Origin: Hymenolepis diminuta
Taxonomy: Eukaryota; Platyhelminthes; Cestoda; Cyclophyllidea; Hymenolepididae
Direction of reading: 5' to 3'
NCBI GenBank assembly: GCA_900708905.1
Contig: CAADRB010000076.1
Span: 329,205-393,204 of the forward strand
Length of the DNA: 64,000 nucleotides
Shown here: in pieces, positions 24,282-36,800 of the stretch
Layout of the letters: each line of letters begins with the position of its first letter
Numbering within the stretch: the stretch's first letter is position 1
Notes under the pieces: generated by a model
What the model was told of the DNA's origin: nothing
Databases searched by the model: none
Seen by the model: only the letters and a program-made list of their open reading frames with translations
Program-made: the position numbers and the translations under genes

Positions 24282-25392
24282 CAGGGTGCATAATGTATCT
24301 GAGGGCAATTATATTTCTGTATTTTATATATCTGAAGATCCCCAGGCAGATACTACTGCAAATAATGAAATGAAAAGATACGCTGTCATAGTGTCTATAA
24401 AGGAAAAACACAGCAGTATAGAAATCCCAAGATTTCTAAAATTCGTCAATCTTGCGTTTGTAAAGTTGGAAAGGAGCTGAATGGAAATAAATCAGATGAA
24501 TTGGCTGCCACGAGCAAGAGAAAACAGCATTGTCAACGCTCTGCTGACTCACTAACATCACCCGAGTTTGTCAGAAGAGCACATGACATGGCATGATCAA
24601 CACAAATCTCGGGAAGCCAATGCAACAAAGATCTTCAATTGTCGGAAGGAACAATAGGGAATGTTGCTCATCAAGACCTCGGATGCAGATTTAGTACATT
24701 CTCAGACGAGGCCAGTTTATGTGGACAAAAACTCAAGGGAATCGTTCTATGCGAGCAAAACGACTCTTAAACAAATTGAAGCACCTAGAAGAATAAGAGT
24801 GTCTTTGGTTTTTCTCCGACAAAAACAACTTTCACCAGGATGAAAAGTCAATCCTAGAAATGACAGACCCCATTGAAGTCCCAACTGTTATGGATGCGCA
24901 CGAAGTTTCCAATAACAGTGATGGTTTTCGTTGTTGTAAAGATCAGTGAAGGTCACATCATGACTCTTCATTTTTCCACAGGGCCTAAAAGTCAACGCAG
25001 ATGCAGATGCCTATTTGGAGACTCTTCAAACCATTATTATTAAACTGCCTTGGATAGACAGGGTAGCCAATGGAGGAAGATCCTATGTCCTCTAACAAGA
25101 TTCGGCTCCATCCCATAGAACTCTGAAACCACTGAATTGGATGGATAACCGGGAATTTTCATCATCATAGCATACGAAACTTATGGCCTTAATCCTTTGC
25201 ACTATTACTTATGGGGGGGGGNNNNNNNNNNNNNNNNNNNNNNNNGAAGTTAATAAGCATCTCCATAACACTAAATCCTCCTCCCTAATGGAAGTAATAG
25301 TTCGAACAATGGAGGACATGATGAAAGCTTGCAGTCGCTTTCGGACTCGAACTGGGTTGGTGATAGAAGCCGAAGGAGGATACATAGAATAA
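24282..25392 (+). mobile_element. Decayed Tc1/mariner-type transposon (transposase relic)
   Basis: Read across several frameshifts and stops, the plus strand gives an ordered transposase. An N-terminal helix-turn-helix stretch (MKRYAVIVSIKEKHSSIEIP, 24372 on) comes first. KQHCQRSADSL and SPEFVRRAH follow. A decayed region then shows EGHIM and VNADADAYLETLQTIIIK. PWIDRVANGGRSYVL and QDSAPSH follow, the latter being the second catalytic Asp. GLNPLHYYLWG corresponds to the third catalytic region (normally SPDLNPLDYY.WG). The tail is KACSRFRTRTGLVIEAEGGY, with a stop at 25390-25392. A possible 5' terminus, CAGGGTGCATAATGTATC, begins at 24282. No matching inverted 3' terminus was found. The gap of N at 25222-25245 interrupts the 3' half. 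Order of motifs identifies the superfamily; the subfamily is not assigned. Confidence 0.8.
25222..25245. other. Assembly gap (24 N) after a G run
   Basis: The N run directly follows nine consecutive G. It lies inside the mariner relic and inside the pseudogene D interval, so the relative order and orientation of the flanks depend on the assembly. Confidence 0.95.
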
Positions 25393-25529
25393 AACCTATT
25401 GTGTTTTTCATTTTGTTAAAAGAAATTGTCAGTTTCAACCATTAACAGTTTCATTTACTGTTTTCATAAAAGTGCGTAATATGTCCTCAGATGTCTTACC
25501 CAACCTGCATATGTGTGGATGGTTTTAAG

Positions 25530-25865
25530 CTAATGGCGCTGCTTTGGTAATAGCTGATCACATGCGCTTTCACGATAAAAGAATGCGAAGTGGACTTAAT
25601 TCAATAATCCATTTGAGTGTTTATGACCTGATGTCAATCTGTAAGGAATATGGAATGGGTTGTCATTGGTGGTTTTCCTCCACGAGCCTGGGTATACTGA
25701 CAGAAGTATGCTGCTGTTAGTGGTGATCCATATCGTATCAAGGGTGCTTGTCGAGCCTACGAAATTAAACCCTGTGAACACACTGGGATGTCTGGAACTC
25801 GTTTACTAACTGAAGCTAAGAAACCAACGCTGAAATGCAAGAAGTATTAGAAGGCAAACACTACC
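25530..25865 (+). repeat. Inverted duplicate arm 2 (dead cathepsin exon 3 of copy D)
   Basis: Counterpart of 21073-21466 on the opposite strand; see that entry. Here the 3' half (CRAYEIKPCEH) is better preserved than in copy C. Confidence 0.7.
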
Positions 25866-26149
25866 GTATGTATTCATCTAAAGTCTGTATTTTTCTACCG
25901 GAACTTAGACGTCTATTTTGGCAGCACTTAAATATCAACGTATGCATTTAGAAGTAAGCAATTGTAATCTAAATTCCAGATATTTCGTCGTTTAACTTTA
26001 TAATGCTCAATCAGATTGATTTAATTTTAGCAGATTTAGATCTAGTACTACTTGGGAAACAATTTGTTTGAACACTCCACCATTTACCTTCAATAAACTT
26101 TCTGTACTCATTGAGGAGAGCATATTTTCAACGCTACTATAATGAGAAA

Positions 26150-26285
26150 GTCAATTTTACCTCCCCTCTTGTTGACTTTTATTAACTAGTAAGGTTGGTC
26201 ATTCATATCACTGAATATACAGTGATAGGCATCGTTCTCTTGACCTCCGTTCTGACAGACCCACATGTTAATCGGCCCTCTTCAT
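26150..26285 (-). repeat. SINE-like repeat copy
   Basis: Minus strand: GATTAACATGTGGGTCTGTC, AGAACGGAGGTCAAGAGAAC, GATGCCTATCACTG, then ATGAATGACCAACCTTACTAG and TTAATAAAAGTCAAC. Same segment order as the other copies, with the A-box part truncated. Confidence 0.5.
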
Positions 26286-27726
26286 AATATTTTTATTTTC
26301 ATCGAATGCTTTCGATCCCGTGCCAGTTAATGAGTCACATGTGTGCATTGCCTCCTGTTAGTCCTTATTATCCTTCTCAGAGTAAATTTGACTGGATTGT
26401 TTGATAGCATCGTGTAAAAGATACTATCAATTGTACAATGTTTCCAAGCATAATCAATTCATTCTCGTAAGAACAGCCTGATTTAATACCCCTCCTAACT
26501 GATATAAAGATTACGTCAGTCATTACGTTAGTAGCTATGTGGCAAGTCAGTTACTGACTAAAACTCATTTCGATAGAAATATCGGTTTTTGAAATTTCAT
26601 TGATATGATGAATACTAAAATACTCTTAATTCTTTACTCGTTCTTACTTGGTTAATCTTCGGTGTTCTAATGTCTGAATACATTAGACATTTTTTTCAGT
26701 AAGTTTTAAGGACACCATTTAGCATTAATAATTATTACACTTTTCAGTATTCCTGTTCTGATGAATTGAATTGCAATTGTAACAATTCTCCTTAGACTCA
26801 ATAGTCTAATCAGTTCCGAAAGACGAAAATTCAATAAAGTATTAGCTTTATACTAAGTTAATTCCAAATTGTACTCAGGGTTCCCAATATATATATATAT
26901 ATAACCATGAAATATAAATAACTTAATAGCTCATATCATATTAATACCTTAATGAATTAATATATTCGGCATAAATCCTAAGATTGGTATCATAAAAACT
27001 AAAAAAATTGCAAGCTTCGAGACCGCAAGTATTTAACCATTAGACGCAACCATAGAGGTCTTACATTTTTCTTAAATATATTCTTTCAGAATATCGTCTC
27101 AAGATACATAAAAAAATTGCCTTGAATAGTACTTGTATTATAGAAGATTCGTGCATTTTTACCTATACAGAAACGACCAATGCTTTAGAACTGAAAATCA
27201 CTAAAAAATACGGCCATTTCGGATTTCAATTTCAGAAGAAAATGAATATATTCATTGTTATTATCATAAAATCTTCTTAGAATTGCATGAAAATACTAGT
27301 GACAGACTTCTGTTTATAAATGATTTGTTTATATTAATAAGCAAATTCAAATATTCAATTACAAAATACTAAGATACAAGTGAAATGAAATTTAAATACA
27401 ATGATTTCAAATCATATAATCACCTAACAAATGAATAGTTTTAGAATAGTCTTAAACTATTTCATCTGTGTAAAAAATTGACACTTACACTTTATTAGAC
27501 TCTTTTTTAAATATAAAATTTAACATTTCTTAAATTCAAATTTTTATTTTTATTGAAATTGATTCTTTATGTAAATTTGCAGTATCTCGTATCTTTGTTT
27601 TAACGCAGCAAAAAGGTATATGCATAATTGATAACCTTTTCGAATGGCAGAATTTTGTCAAGTTGTTTGAGTGTTGTTATTTGTTGGCGATTTGGTATTA
27701 TTTAAAGGCTATGCATATTCAGCGGT

Positions 27727-27734
27727 TATAAATT
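27727..27734 (+). promoter_or_regulatory. Possible TATA element of PMCA
   Basis: TATAAATT about 115 nt 5' of the PMCA start codon. The local composition is AT-rich, so the match has little weight on its own. Confidence 0.2.
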
Positions 27735-27844
27735 CAAGGAATACAATATTGTTAAAATCATTCATTGTGGAAAGCCAATTAAGTCATCGGCTGTGTGTAC
27801 CTTATTTGCGTCATTCTATTAATTCCTGAACAATTTCACCTAAA

Positions 27845-30800
27845 ATGTCCCCAAACCCGACAAATAGCTCAGACACTACAACATATAAATCGTACGGTGT
27901 CACCGTTTCTGAACTCCAGGAAATGATGCAACTTCGTGGACTTGAAGCCATAGAATATATAAAATCGCGATATGATGGAGTTACTGGACTATGCAAACGG
28001 TTAAAAACGTCTCCAAATAGCGGTAAGCTCTATATTGCTTTTGCTTAATTTCATGCATATATTTCCGCTTTATGAGTTTAGTTTATCTTTTTGAGATAAT
28101 TTTTTAATTGTTTTTTGGATTAATTTATCGATACATATCGTTTACTGATTGAATATTTTTATCAATTAGGTGTACATGGTGCTGAAGTTGCTGAGAGAGC
28201 TCAAGTTTTTGGATCAAATGTGATTCCTCCCAAACCTCCAAAAACTTTTCTGCAATTAATGTGGGAAGCGCTTCAGGATGTTACCCTGATTGTCCTCATG
28301 GCCGCTGCTGTCGTATCCCTTGCCCTCTCCCTTTACAGCAAATGTGAGTAATTTTAATTTTTAAAGAAAGTTATTTTTTACTTATTTAATAATTAAAGGT
28401 GCAAGTATCTAGTTTTTTTTCTGATTACGCATGTTAAAGACGGCTTGCGATTTGTAACCCCAAGAATAAATAATGGTTTAATAACTACTAGTTTAGAGAT
28501 TTATTTCGAAGTTTTATTTTCAATATTTATTAAGTTATGAATTGGGTGATTACTTTTGTTTTCATTTTTTTCTCCTCTGCTTTTATTAATGAAAATCTGG
28601 TAATAGTGCTAATAGTTGCTTTATTGACTCTTGAAAAGGTTCATCTCTTCATTTTCACTATATCTAAAAAAATTTGTTCTGGTATGCCAATATTTTGTGC
28701 TTAGGTGTCATTTTTGGGCTGCAATAATATCATTGTGTTTGCGCGCATATCCACAGGCTCGTGCGCACATGTCCGAATACGAACCAACGCTTCCGCCAGG
28801 AGTTTTTCATTGTCCATTTCGCTCCCCACTCTCTTACCCCTTCAGATACCTCTGCCTGCTTGGCACGCAACTGATCCGCCCAGACCCATTTTAATCTCGC
28901 TATTTCCTTTTGTCTGATAGAGTTACAAAAATTGACACTTATTCGTATTTTCTAATTAAAAATTAATTCCTAAAATTTGATTAGCTCATTCACTACGGGA
29001 ATGTGCAATTTAATTGGTCGATTTTCAATCACTGTTTTTTCCTTTTCTGGCTGTTAATTAAATCAGCTGCACAAATATCAGCATAACATGGGTTAACTAG
29101 TTCGTAACGTTTTTATCGCCTCTTTTGGCACATTTGAAACATGAGCTTGCAATTCAGTTTAAGTATTAAAAATCAAAAATCATTAATTGGGCCGTACGCT
29201 CGGAATTTTTCCATCGATATTTTATTATCAACCCAATCATAGACACCGAAATTGTCTTATTTTGCGCAAAATAACCAATAGTAGTTTTCATTTCGCGCCT
29301 AAATATCGCCCATCGAAGGTGTTTTAGGCTGAATGTGGGAAAGACGCGGCCTATTTACGAGTTCTGGGCTCGAATTTTTGTTTATTTTTTCCCCCTGCAA
29401 TTTGAAAGCGGTATAAAAATACTTTGCTAGAGCCAACTATTTCCTTTAATTACTATTTTACTTAATTCCAACCCGACGGCTGACTTGAAATTGGATTTGC
29501 CAAATCACCTCCCTTTTAAAGTTGCAAATTAATGATCAGATTCTAAATTACCGCCATTGTGCATGGTTATTTATTTCTCTCATGAGGTCTACTTTGCAAT
29601 TCAAATTCTATGCATTTTCGCGAGAGGGAGAAGTTGTGGGCATTTATATGCTAATCTTTTCTTCATTTTACGAATTCCGCTTCTTCGTTAGCATATTCAC
29701 GAACTCACATACGTCATCACGTATTGCATTCTAACTGTAGGTCCCTGGTCATTTCAATTCGAACTTACGGTGTTAAGAGTCTCATAGGTGTTGTATTTTT
29801 GGGAATTACGTACAAACTGAAATTGGTTGTACGTGATGTCTCAATCAGACATCTTTGTGTTAGTATCAATTATTTTGGCTCTTCGAGATCCCTTATTCAA
29901 TTGGAATTGGTAGAATTCTGCCAAAATTCCTTACCAAAATTTGTCCATTCTAGTCAAAATACATTCATTGGAGAGCATAAAGAATCGTTTCTATTAAAAT
30001 CTGATAAATAAGAAGGTAACAGAATATGACTTTCTCATTACAGAGTCTATAAGTTGCTACTCTTCCATCCAATATGAGTTTCAATTGAAAACTCTCTTAC
30101 AGCCCTAGTCGCTTAAAAATATAAGCTTAAGCCTAGCATGGATCTTAATCAGTTAAGAGAATTGATGAGTGGTTTGGAAGATTGATCACTTCTGATAATT
30201 TTAAATTAATTAATTTTAAGTCGTTTCTTAAGTTTATAAGTAGTGAAACATATTTTGTTGGGACGTGAGTTATTAAGAACCGTTTGAATTATGATCATTC
30301 CTTCAAATATAGCTGTAGATAGTATGGGATAGCAAAGAATAACGGTCTATGCTTTTATTTGAAGTTGAGGTAGTACCAATATCTTCCTTAAGGTCTACTT
30401 TCTATTAGTTTAAAATCTATTGTACTCTTAATTTGGGATTAACATGCTTTTTGAACCTCCAACAAAACACGAGATTTCATCTGGACTTTTTGACAAGTTA
30501 TCCTGATTATTTTCAAAGCATTTAATTTTGAACTCACTGAGGTCGATTAAATGATACATAATTTGTGTAATGTTAAGTGGAAAAATCTTTTTCATTTAAA
30601 TATCACTTAAATTTAAGTAGGAGTATATAATGAAGTCCGGATATCAAGAGCTTTACTGTGAATTCTGGATGCACTGATTTGTCCATTTTCTCATAAGGCC
30701 TATAATTAATTTTGTAGTGTCTAAATGTTCCAATGGTAAATTTTCATGATTTGATCCCTAAATTTCTAAATGAGTTGAGTCAGCGATCATCAGAGCTCTT

Positions 30801-33800
30801 TGACCAGTTAACCCAATTGAATGGTTGGTCATGACATTTTGGGTCACTAGCGCCTCCTAAATGAGGCTTCATTTACTAAAAGGAAAAGCGTACATCTGAC
30901 ATTTAGCTAGAGTTCTGATTTAGAGTAATCATAAACGTTTAAATTTGTTTTCTTATCAGTCTTAGCTACTAACTAAATTGTAATATCTTATTATTTCTGT
31001 ATCAGTTATTGGTAATTTCACTCCTCGTCTTATTTGTACTCATAAGTTTTACGGAGAAAGCCTTCTGGATGTATGTCGAAGTAGGAAGAATATTAGTAGG
31101 CTTAAGGCAATACATTTTATTTAGTACCTCTTCAGAAAAGGTAATTCTGGGACACCCCTTTTGTGTCCCAGAATTTCTACAGATTTTTTATACCCAAAAT
31201 CTCACTTGTATTTCTATTTAAATCTCGGCATAATTTTAATTCATTCTTTTTTCGCCTATATTTTCCCCACTTTTATCGTCTCTTGTGTCCGTCAAACGAG
31301 GTCTGTCAAATGATATGAATGCTGATTTTTCATAAGTTTAACTTCCATAAACAACCTAATTTCGGAGAAACTAGGTGTTTCCTGATGCAGGAATGCTGTG
31401 TTTTCACGATTTTAAACTTTTATTTGTTGCTCTCACTTGTAATATTCGTCAACTTAAATAGCAGCTTTTAATATGATATTTGTTGAATGGTAGGAAAAGT
31501 TAAATTAGGAGATTTCGATTTTTGAAACCAAGATTTCTATAATATTCCACCTACTATTGGTACTTCTTTACATAAAATCTTCATGCCTTGGTATATGAGA
31601 ACATCCTCTTCGTTTGGTGCTTGACTTTTAAGACAATTGAGTGGCAATCGCACTAGATGCCGGTCTTTTCAGAGTAAGGGTTTGTCTTCGTATGCATTTT
31701 TGTTATTCTTTGTCTCACAAATCGGCTCAAGTTTGTCCGATAGCAGGAGAAAGTATTTAACCAAAATAATCAAGTTTGAAATTAGAGTAATGGCGCCTCT
31801 CTCTTCTTGATTGGTAACACGCCAAAGACAACTCCTGTAAATTTTGAAATATTTTTCCTCACTGGAATTCGTTGTAATTAGTTTTTAATGATCTTACCTT
31901 TATTGCCAAAACGTTTCTTTGTTTTTACCAAACCTCTACAAGAACTTCAGTCTTTATGCATTTCATTTTACTTTGAACTTAAATTTTGCGATTTTCTTAA
32001 CGTTTAAAAGGTAAGTCATCCCTTCCCTAAGCACAATATCATCCTGTGCTTCGAAGTTCCTTTTCATATATTCCGGTGATCTCTTATTTGTTTCTCTATC
32101 CACCTATCTAACTGAACCCTACATTTTAATTTCTTTTACGATTGTGGTAAGAAACCTTTTAATTTTTACATCCTTCCTATATGTGCCGTAATTAAATAAA
32201 ATTATTTTAAATCACCGCTAAATTCTCACTCGTCGAGGAATTCTGTCTTTTAACGCCTGTACTAGACATAGGAAATATCTCCTGAAGAATTTCGGGCATT
32301 CCAATGTATTTCAAACCCATGTCATTTGTTCACTGTTGCGTTTTTTTTCGAACGTGGTACCGTTTTTAAAAGTTCATTGCTTATATTAACTGTTGTCAGT
32401 TAATGTAGTAAACAAGCTTAAACACTTTGGATTAACTTTGCTCTTGTTTACGAATGCGAACTAATATCGAACTAATGAGTGTTAGCTCGAGGAGAACGTG
32501 AGAGAAGATCCGTGCATGCCAGTCGACGAGATAATAAAATCTTGCCGCTTGTCAAACTGAAAAGGTAATTATTATCACTCGTTTCACTCATTTTAGTATT
32601 GAATGTTGATTTAGGAAAGCGGTTTCGGTACTTGCTCTTACTCTAAATGTCTAAAAACTCTATGAACTAGCAGTAGGAAGTTCGTCTGGTCTTTTTTGTC
32701 ACTGGATGAAGAGTTTGAATCAAGACTAATCTAAAGTTAGACTTTTCCCTTAAAGGCTTTCACATCTTTGGGAATTAAAGGCTGTTAAAATGATAGAGCA
32801 CCGCTTCTTATAAATGAAATTTGGCATTTTATTGGTAAAATTCATTTAAAAATTGTATGTAAGTAATGTTCGCTAAATAATAATTGAATTAATTTGGTTT
32901 ATATTTTCGTTGACTTAAAACTTCATGGAAATACAAACGTTTTATCATTTTCATCAAAATTACTATTTTCTGCGCTTAAGACACCTTTATGACGACGATC
33001 TCATTTTAGGTAAATAATTTGGGCAAATATCAAAAAAAATATTTTCTTCTCTGATGATACTTCGAAGAATTCCCCACTATCGGCTTTTATTACACTCTTT
33101 GAAGAAGTTCATTTTCCCATTTTTCTTCCATTTCTTCTAGAGTTCTAGAAATTTAGCAACCTTGATGTCGAATTTTCTGACGTTTTTAATATATTTTTAT
33201 TTTAAATGATCAATTATAAGTTGCGATTTCAATAGAGGTGCAGGGTAAGCAATTTGGACCTGAAAAGCTAGAATTCCTCTAAGGTCCCCTTTAGTCCTTA
33301 AGGCCTTCTTGGTTTCAGATATTTGAGGGACTTATGTTCTGTTAAAGTTTAGCTTCGATGGAATTTAGTTGAAAACTACATCGGGTGTGCATTCATTTTA
33401 ATTTCATTGTAACCACGTATTTCATAATCAAGTTCTAATTCAACTGATAGCAGGAGAAAGCGAGCATCTGATACTGCACAAAATTACGTGGTTGAGTGAT
33501 GGCACCTCTCCCATTTGTCGAAGCCACGTAGTCGTGAATTTTGTACAAATTCACTTCCTCATACAGTACTCTGTTTCGCTTAGATGCTTTCAACGATATT
33601 TGGATAAATAACTTCTGCCTTTAGCAACTTTTATCTAACTTGATTAACAAGAACCTCCCTTTAGTGAAGCCAATTTTTTCAAGAAGAGCTGAAACTTTGG
33701 TCAATTTCCCATTTAGAAATAGTATCAAATGTTACCAGTTCATAAATATTTCACTTTCGTACAAAAATAGACTTTGTCTTGAAGGAAGGCAAAATTACCT

Positions 33801-36800
33801 AAAAGGCGAGATCTTATATATTTTTCTACGCCATCCTTGAATTCGATGTCAAAATCTATTACGAATACAGCTAAACTAACTTGTGCATTCTACTGTCTTT
33901 TTTAATGGGACTTAATCAGAAAAAAATGTAGTGAGAGCTGATTTCATTGCTTTTCTCTAATGGAATACTTCATTTATTAAAAAATCATATATTAAGTTCT
34001 AGGGTCAGACGCATTAATCTCCCAATTCCCAGTCTGTTTGTTAACAGTTTTGGAGATTTTGATTAGAAAGTATCTAGAGCAAAAGTTGGCATTATTCAAT
34101 GAATCGTGCCTCATTGAAAGGTTTTTAGTCCATAAGTCGGGTAGACCTTGATTCAACACGCTGAGAGATGGCATTTGATTGCAGTTTAGGATTCTTGTTA
34201 AGTTAATAATTGCATTTAGTACGAAGTATCAGATTGAACATTTCAGTTTTGCAACTTATAAGTATATCAGCATAGCTTAAAATTTGCTTGAGGATAGCGT
34301 TTTCCAACATGCATCTTAGATGGAGGGTCACCATTGTAGAGCCTCCTTGGTGATCAATTTGAATTCTGACATCTATTATCCGAGCGTAACCAGTTTGTTT
34401 GATACATTTAATTCACTGACGTGCGTCGATGGACATCGAACCCACTATCGTCGTACATTAACACAGTACGAGTATTCTTTTCTAACCTTAATCTATCTCC
34501 ACTTTTCGCCTTACAGACAGCGGTGGAAATGTTGGCGGTGATGAGACGGAAGGCGATGCAGGCTGGATTGAAGGTGTGGCTATCCTTGGCGCTGTCCTTG
34601 TCGTTGTCCTCGTTACAGCTATCAATGACTGGCAGAAAGAGCGACAGTTTCGTGGACTGCAGGATAAGATCGAGTCTGATCATCGCATTTCCGTCCTGCG
34701 TGATGGCGAATTCTTCGAGTGCCTTGTCGGCGAAATTGTTGTCGGCGACATCTGTCTCATCAAATATGGTGTGTCTCCTTCTTATTAACTAACGGATATA
34801 TTAGTTATACTCCTCTCCTTAATACACGCTTATCTCTGACTATACTTTACTTTTATCGTCATATTATTCACATGCTTTTAATTTTTTGCTTGCATTCCTC
34901 TCTGAAATACACTTTTTCTTCTTGCTTAGCTCAATAGGACTATTCTTCACTTCATATTTTTAGAAAGAAGAAGACATCTTAAAGCCTACTCGATTGAAGT
35001 ACTGTATTTTTATTCGTCTACAGGCCAGTATCATTAGCTCATATTCACTTAGATCTTTAGACTTCATCCGTTTATTCAGGAACGAAAAGCAATAGCCGAT
35101 GTTAATAAATGGAGATGCGGCAAGTGTTGTAGTTAATAAATGATGCGAAAAATGTAAATATGAATATATCCCTATAATTTCCCACATTTGAAACTTTAAA
35201 CTAAGCTCTAAGGGGATCCGACTAAGGCGTCCTAGACCGACCTTAAAGATGTTCGTTACAAAAGAAATCAAGGTTAAGAGAAGAGTAAACTCATCAAATG
35301 TGAAATTTTACCCCCTTTTAGAGCTATGTAACTCAACCGTAGTGGTATAATGTGAAACTGTTGACTTTAGAACTATGGATTTCGTACAGAGTTGCTTAGC
35401 AACAGTCCAAAATCAGTCAAATTCGAATGGATCTTCTTTTGAAAATCCATAAATTGTTGAACAGACTATTATCGACCATTGTTCGAGGTTATTTCAACTA
35501 AGGACTACGCCTTGCGCAGTTTTGAACTTGATGGATTAGATTTTTCTGACACAAAATATTAGCCTTTTAGAGTCAATGTATTTTTTTAATTCACTCCTGT
35601 ATCTAATGTCGTCTCTAATGTATTAATTTCATAATAATGGTCTTGACTGATTGAGAAGCCACTAAAAAGGAATTGTTTCTTCCTGGTTGGGTATTCACTT
35701 ACATAACTGGATACTATCATTCACCAGTTTCTCATTTCTTCAATAAATGAAATGTTTTTATCTTACTAATTTTTCAACAGCTTCAGGTACCTGGGTCACA
35801 ATTTTAGCAGGAGCAGAGCACGCTGGTTAATAGAGCATATCGTATGTCCCGCCCTTTACATCAACAACCTAAAGAAATTGTTAATCTAAAGGGTCAATAA
35901 AGAAGAAAATATAGAATAACAATTATAAGAATTAGTTGTAAAGAAAATATATTTTTATTCTCTAACACTAGTATTAATGGCCTTTCAAATTCCCCCCCCC
36001 CCNNNNCTCTCCCCCGCTTTAGGTATTAAAATATTTAAAAAATGAGACAAATTCACTCATTCCATTTACCGCTGTAAGAAAATACATTTATTTGTTTCTG
36101 TAAGCAAGGGAGCAGGAAAGCAAAATAAATCAAATCTGCCTCTTTCACTCGTTCGTGCAGAATCTGATTCATTTTAACCCTCGATCTGCCTCTCCTGCTG
36201 CTGTTTCCGCTATCGCTAATTTAACAAACTCGTTCACTCGACACTGGTTCGCTTTTTTTCTACTCCTTGCTGCCATCTCGTTCTACGTAGAGTTAACAGA
36301 GAAAATCTTTCTCACCTATTTTAAGCCTCTCGCTCTTTTAAATTCCGAAGGATTCAATCAAATTGAAAGAACAGATGTTGTGCTTTAAATTATATTGCTG
36401 CATATGGTCGCAGTGTATCATTGTGTAACAATGTTGCGTCTTTTTTTATCACCAATGATTTTGACATTTAAAATTAGACCACTAGATTCACCACTTTGAC
36501 CATTTGATTTGGTGTGTAGTGCTGTGAACTGAACAAGAGATTTTGAGGACAATCCGGGGATTTTTGTGTCATTGACAGGGTTCAGTTTTATTTCGCTCTC
36601 ATGGGGACAGTTTAAATTAATCAAGCAGAGTTTAATTCGAAGCCTCCTAAAGAGGAAATACGGTTGTGTAATTGCTACCCATAGATTTAGGACTTATTTT
36701 AGCTCTGTGTAAAGATATCCTGTCATATACTATAATGCCTGCACATCATTGACACTTATTATCAGTGACGTAAGATGAACTGTGGCTAACGCTGGGATTC

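Larger units (their letters stand above)
23997..25865 (+). pseudogene. Dead cathepsin B copy D (exons 2 and 3), inverted relative to the others
   Basis: Plus strand. Exon 2 (about 23997-24229) follows an intact acceptor (TTATTTAG|GTT) and encodes VNTTWKVEPPKRFTKVSQIR, aligning with the propeptide of copy B. A 1-nt frameshift near NSF then moves the frame. In the new frame it reads FHPREK, a stop in place of Trp, SNCTTLFEFRDQGSC and DSFW. The catalytic CGSCW is thus CDSFW, with Phe replacing the nucleophile Cys. Exon 3 (about 25530-25865) carries RMRSGLNSIIHLSVYDLMSI, the shared 1-nt insertion (GCHWW), a stop in the reading frame after PRAWVY, and a remnant ACRAYEIKPCEH of the occluding-loop region, in which the second His is lost. 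Between the exons lie a mariner relic and a 24-N gap. Exons 1 and 4 were not found. Confidence 0.8.
25866..27844. other. AT-rich upstream region of the PMCA gene
   Basis: Non-coding on inspection. It contains a minus-strand SINE-like copy (about 26150-26285), a TA dinucleotide run near 26887-26902, and the presumed PMCA promoter. A TATAAATT at 27727-27734, about 115 nt upstream of the ATG, is a possible TATA element or just AT-rich sequence. Confidence 0.4.
28344..34516 (+). other. PMCA intron 2 (6.2 kb)
   Basis: Spans from the AAAT|GTGAGT donor to the TTACAG|ACAGCGG acceptor. It contains repeat family R4 copies near 31738 and 33448 and a perfect 13-bp hairpin at 31143-31175. Short open frames inside it look like chance. 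Confidence 0.7.

Noticed and set aside
29522..30011. Overlapping 70- and 95-residue open frames in PMCA intron 2
   Set aside because: No family resemblance, no splice context, and located within a well-supported intron.
34421..34792. 123-residue plus-strand open frame
   Set aside because: Out-of-frame overlap with PMCA exon 3; the real frame encodes [20 protein letters not shown].
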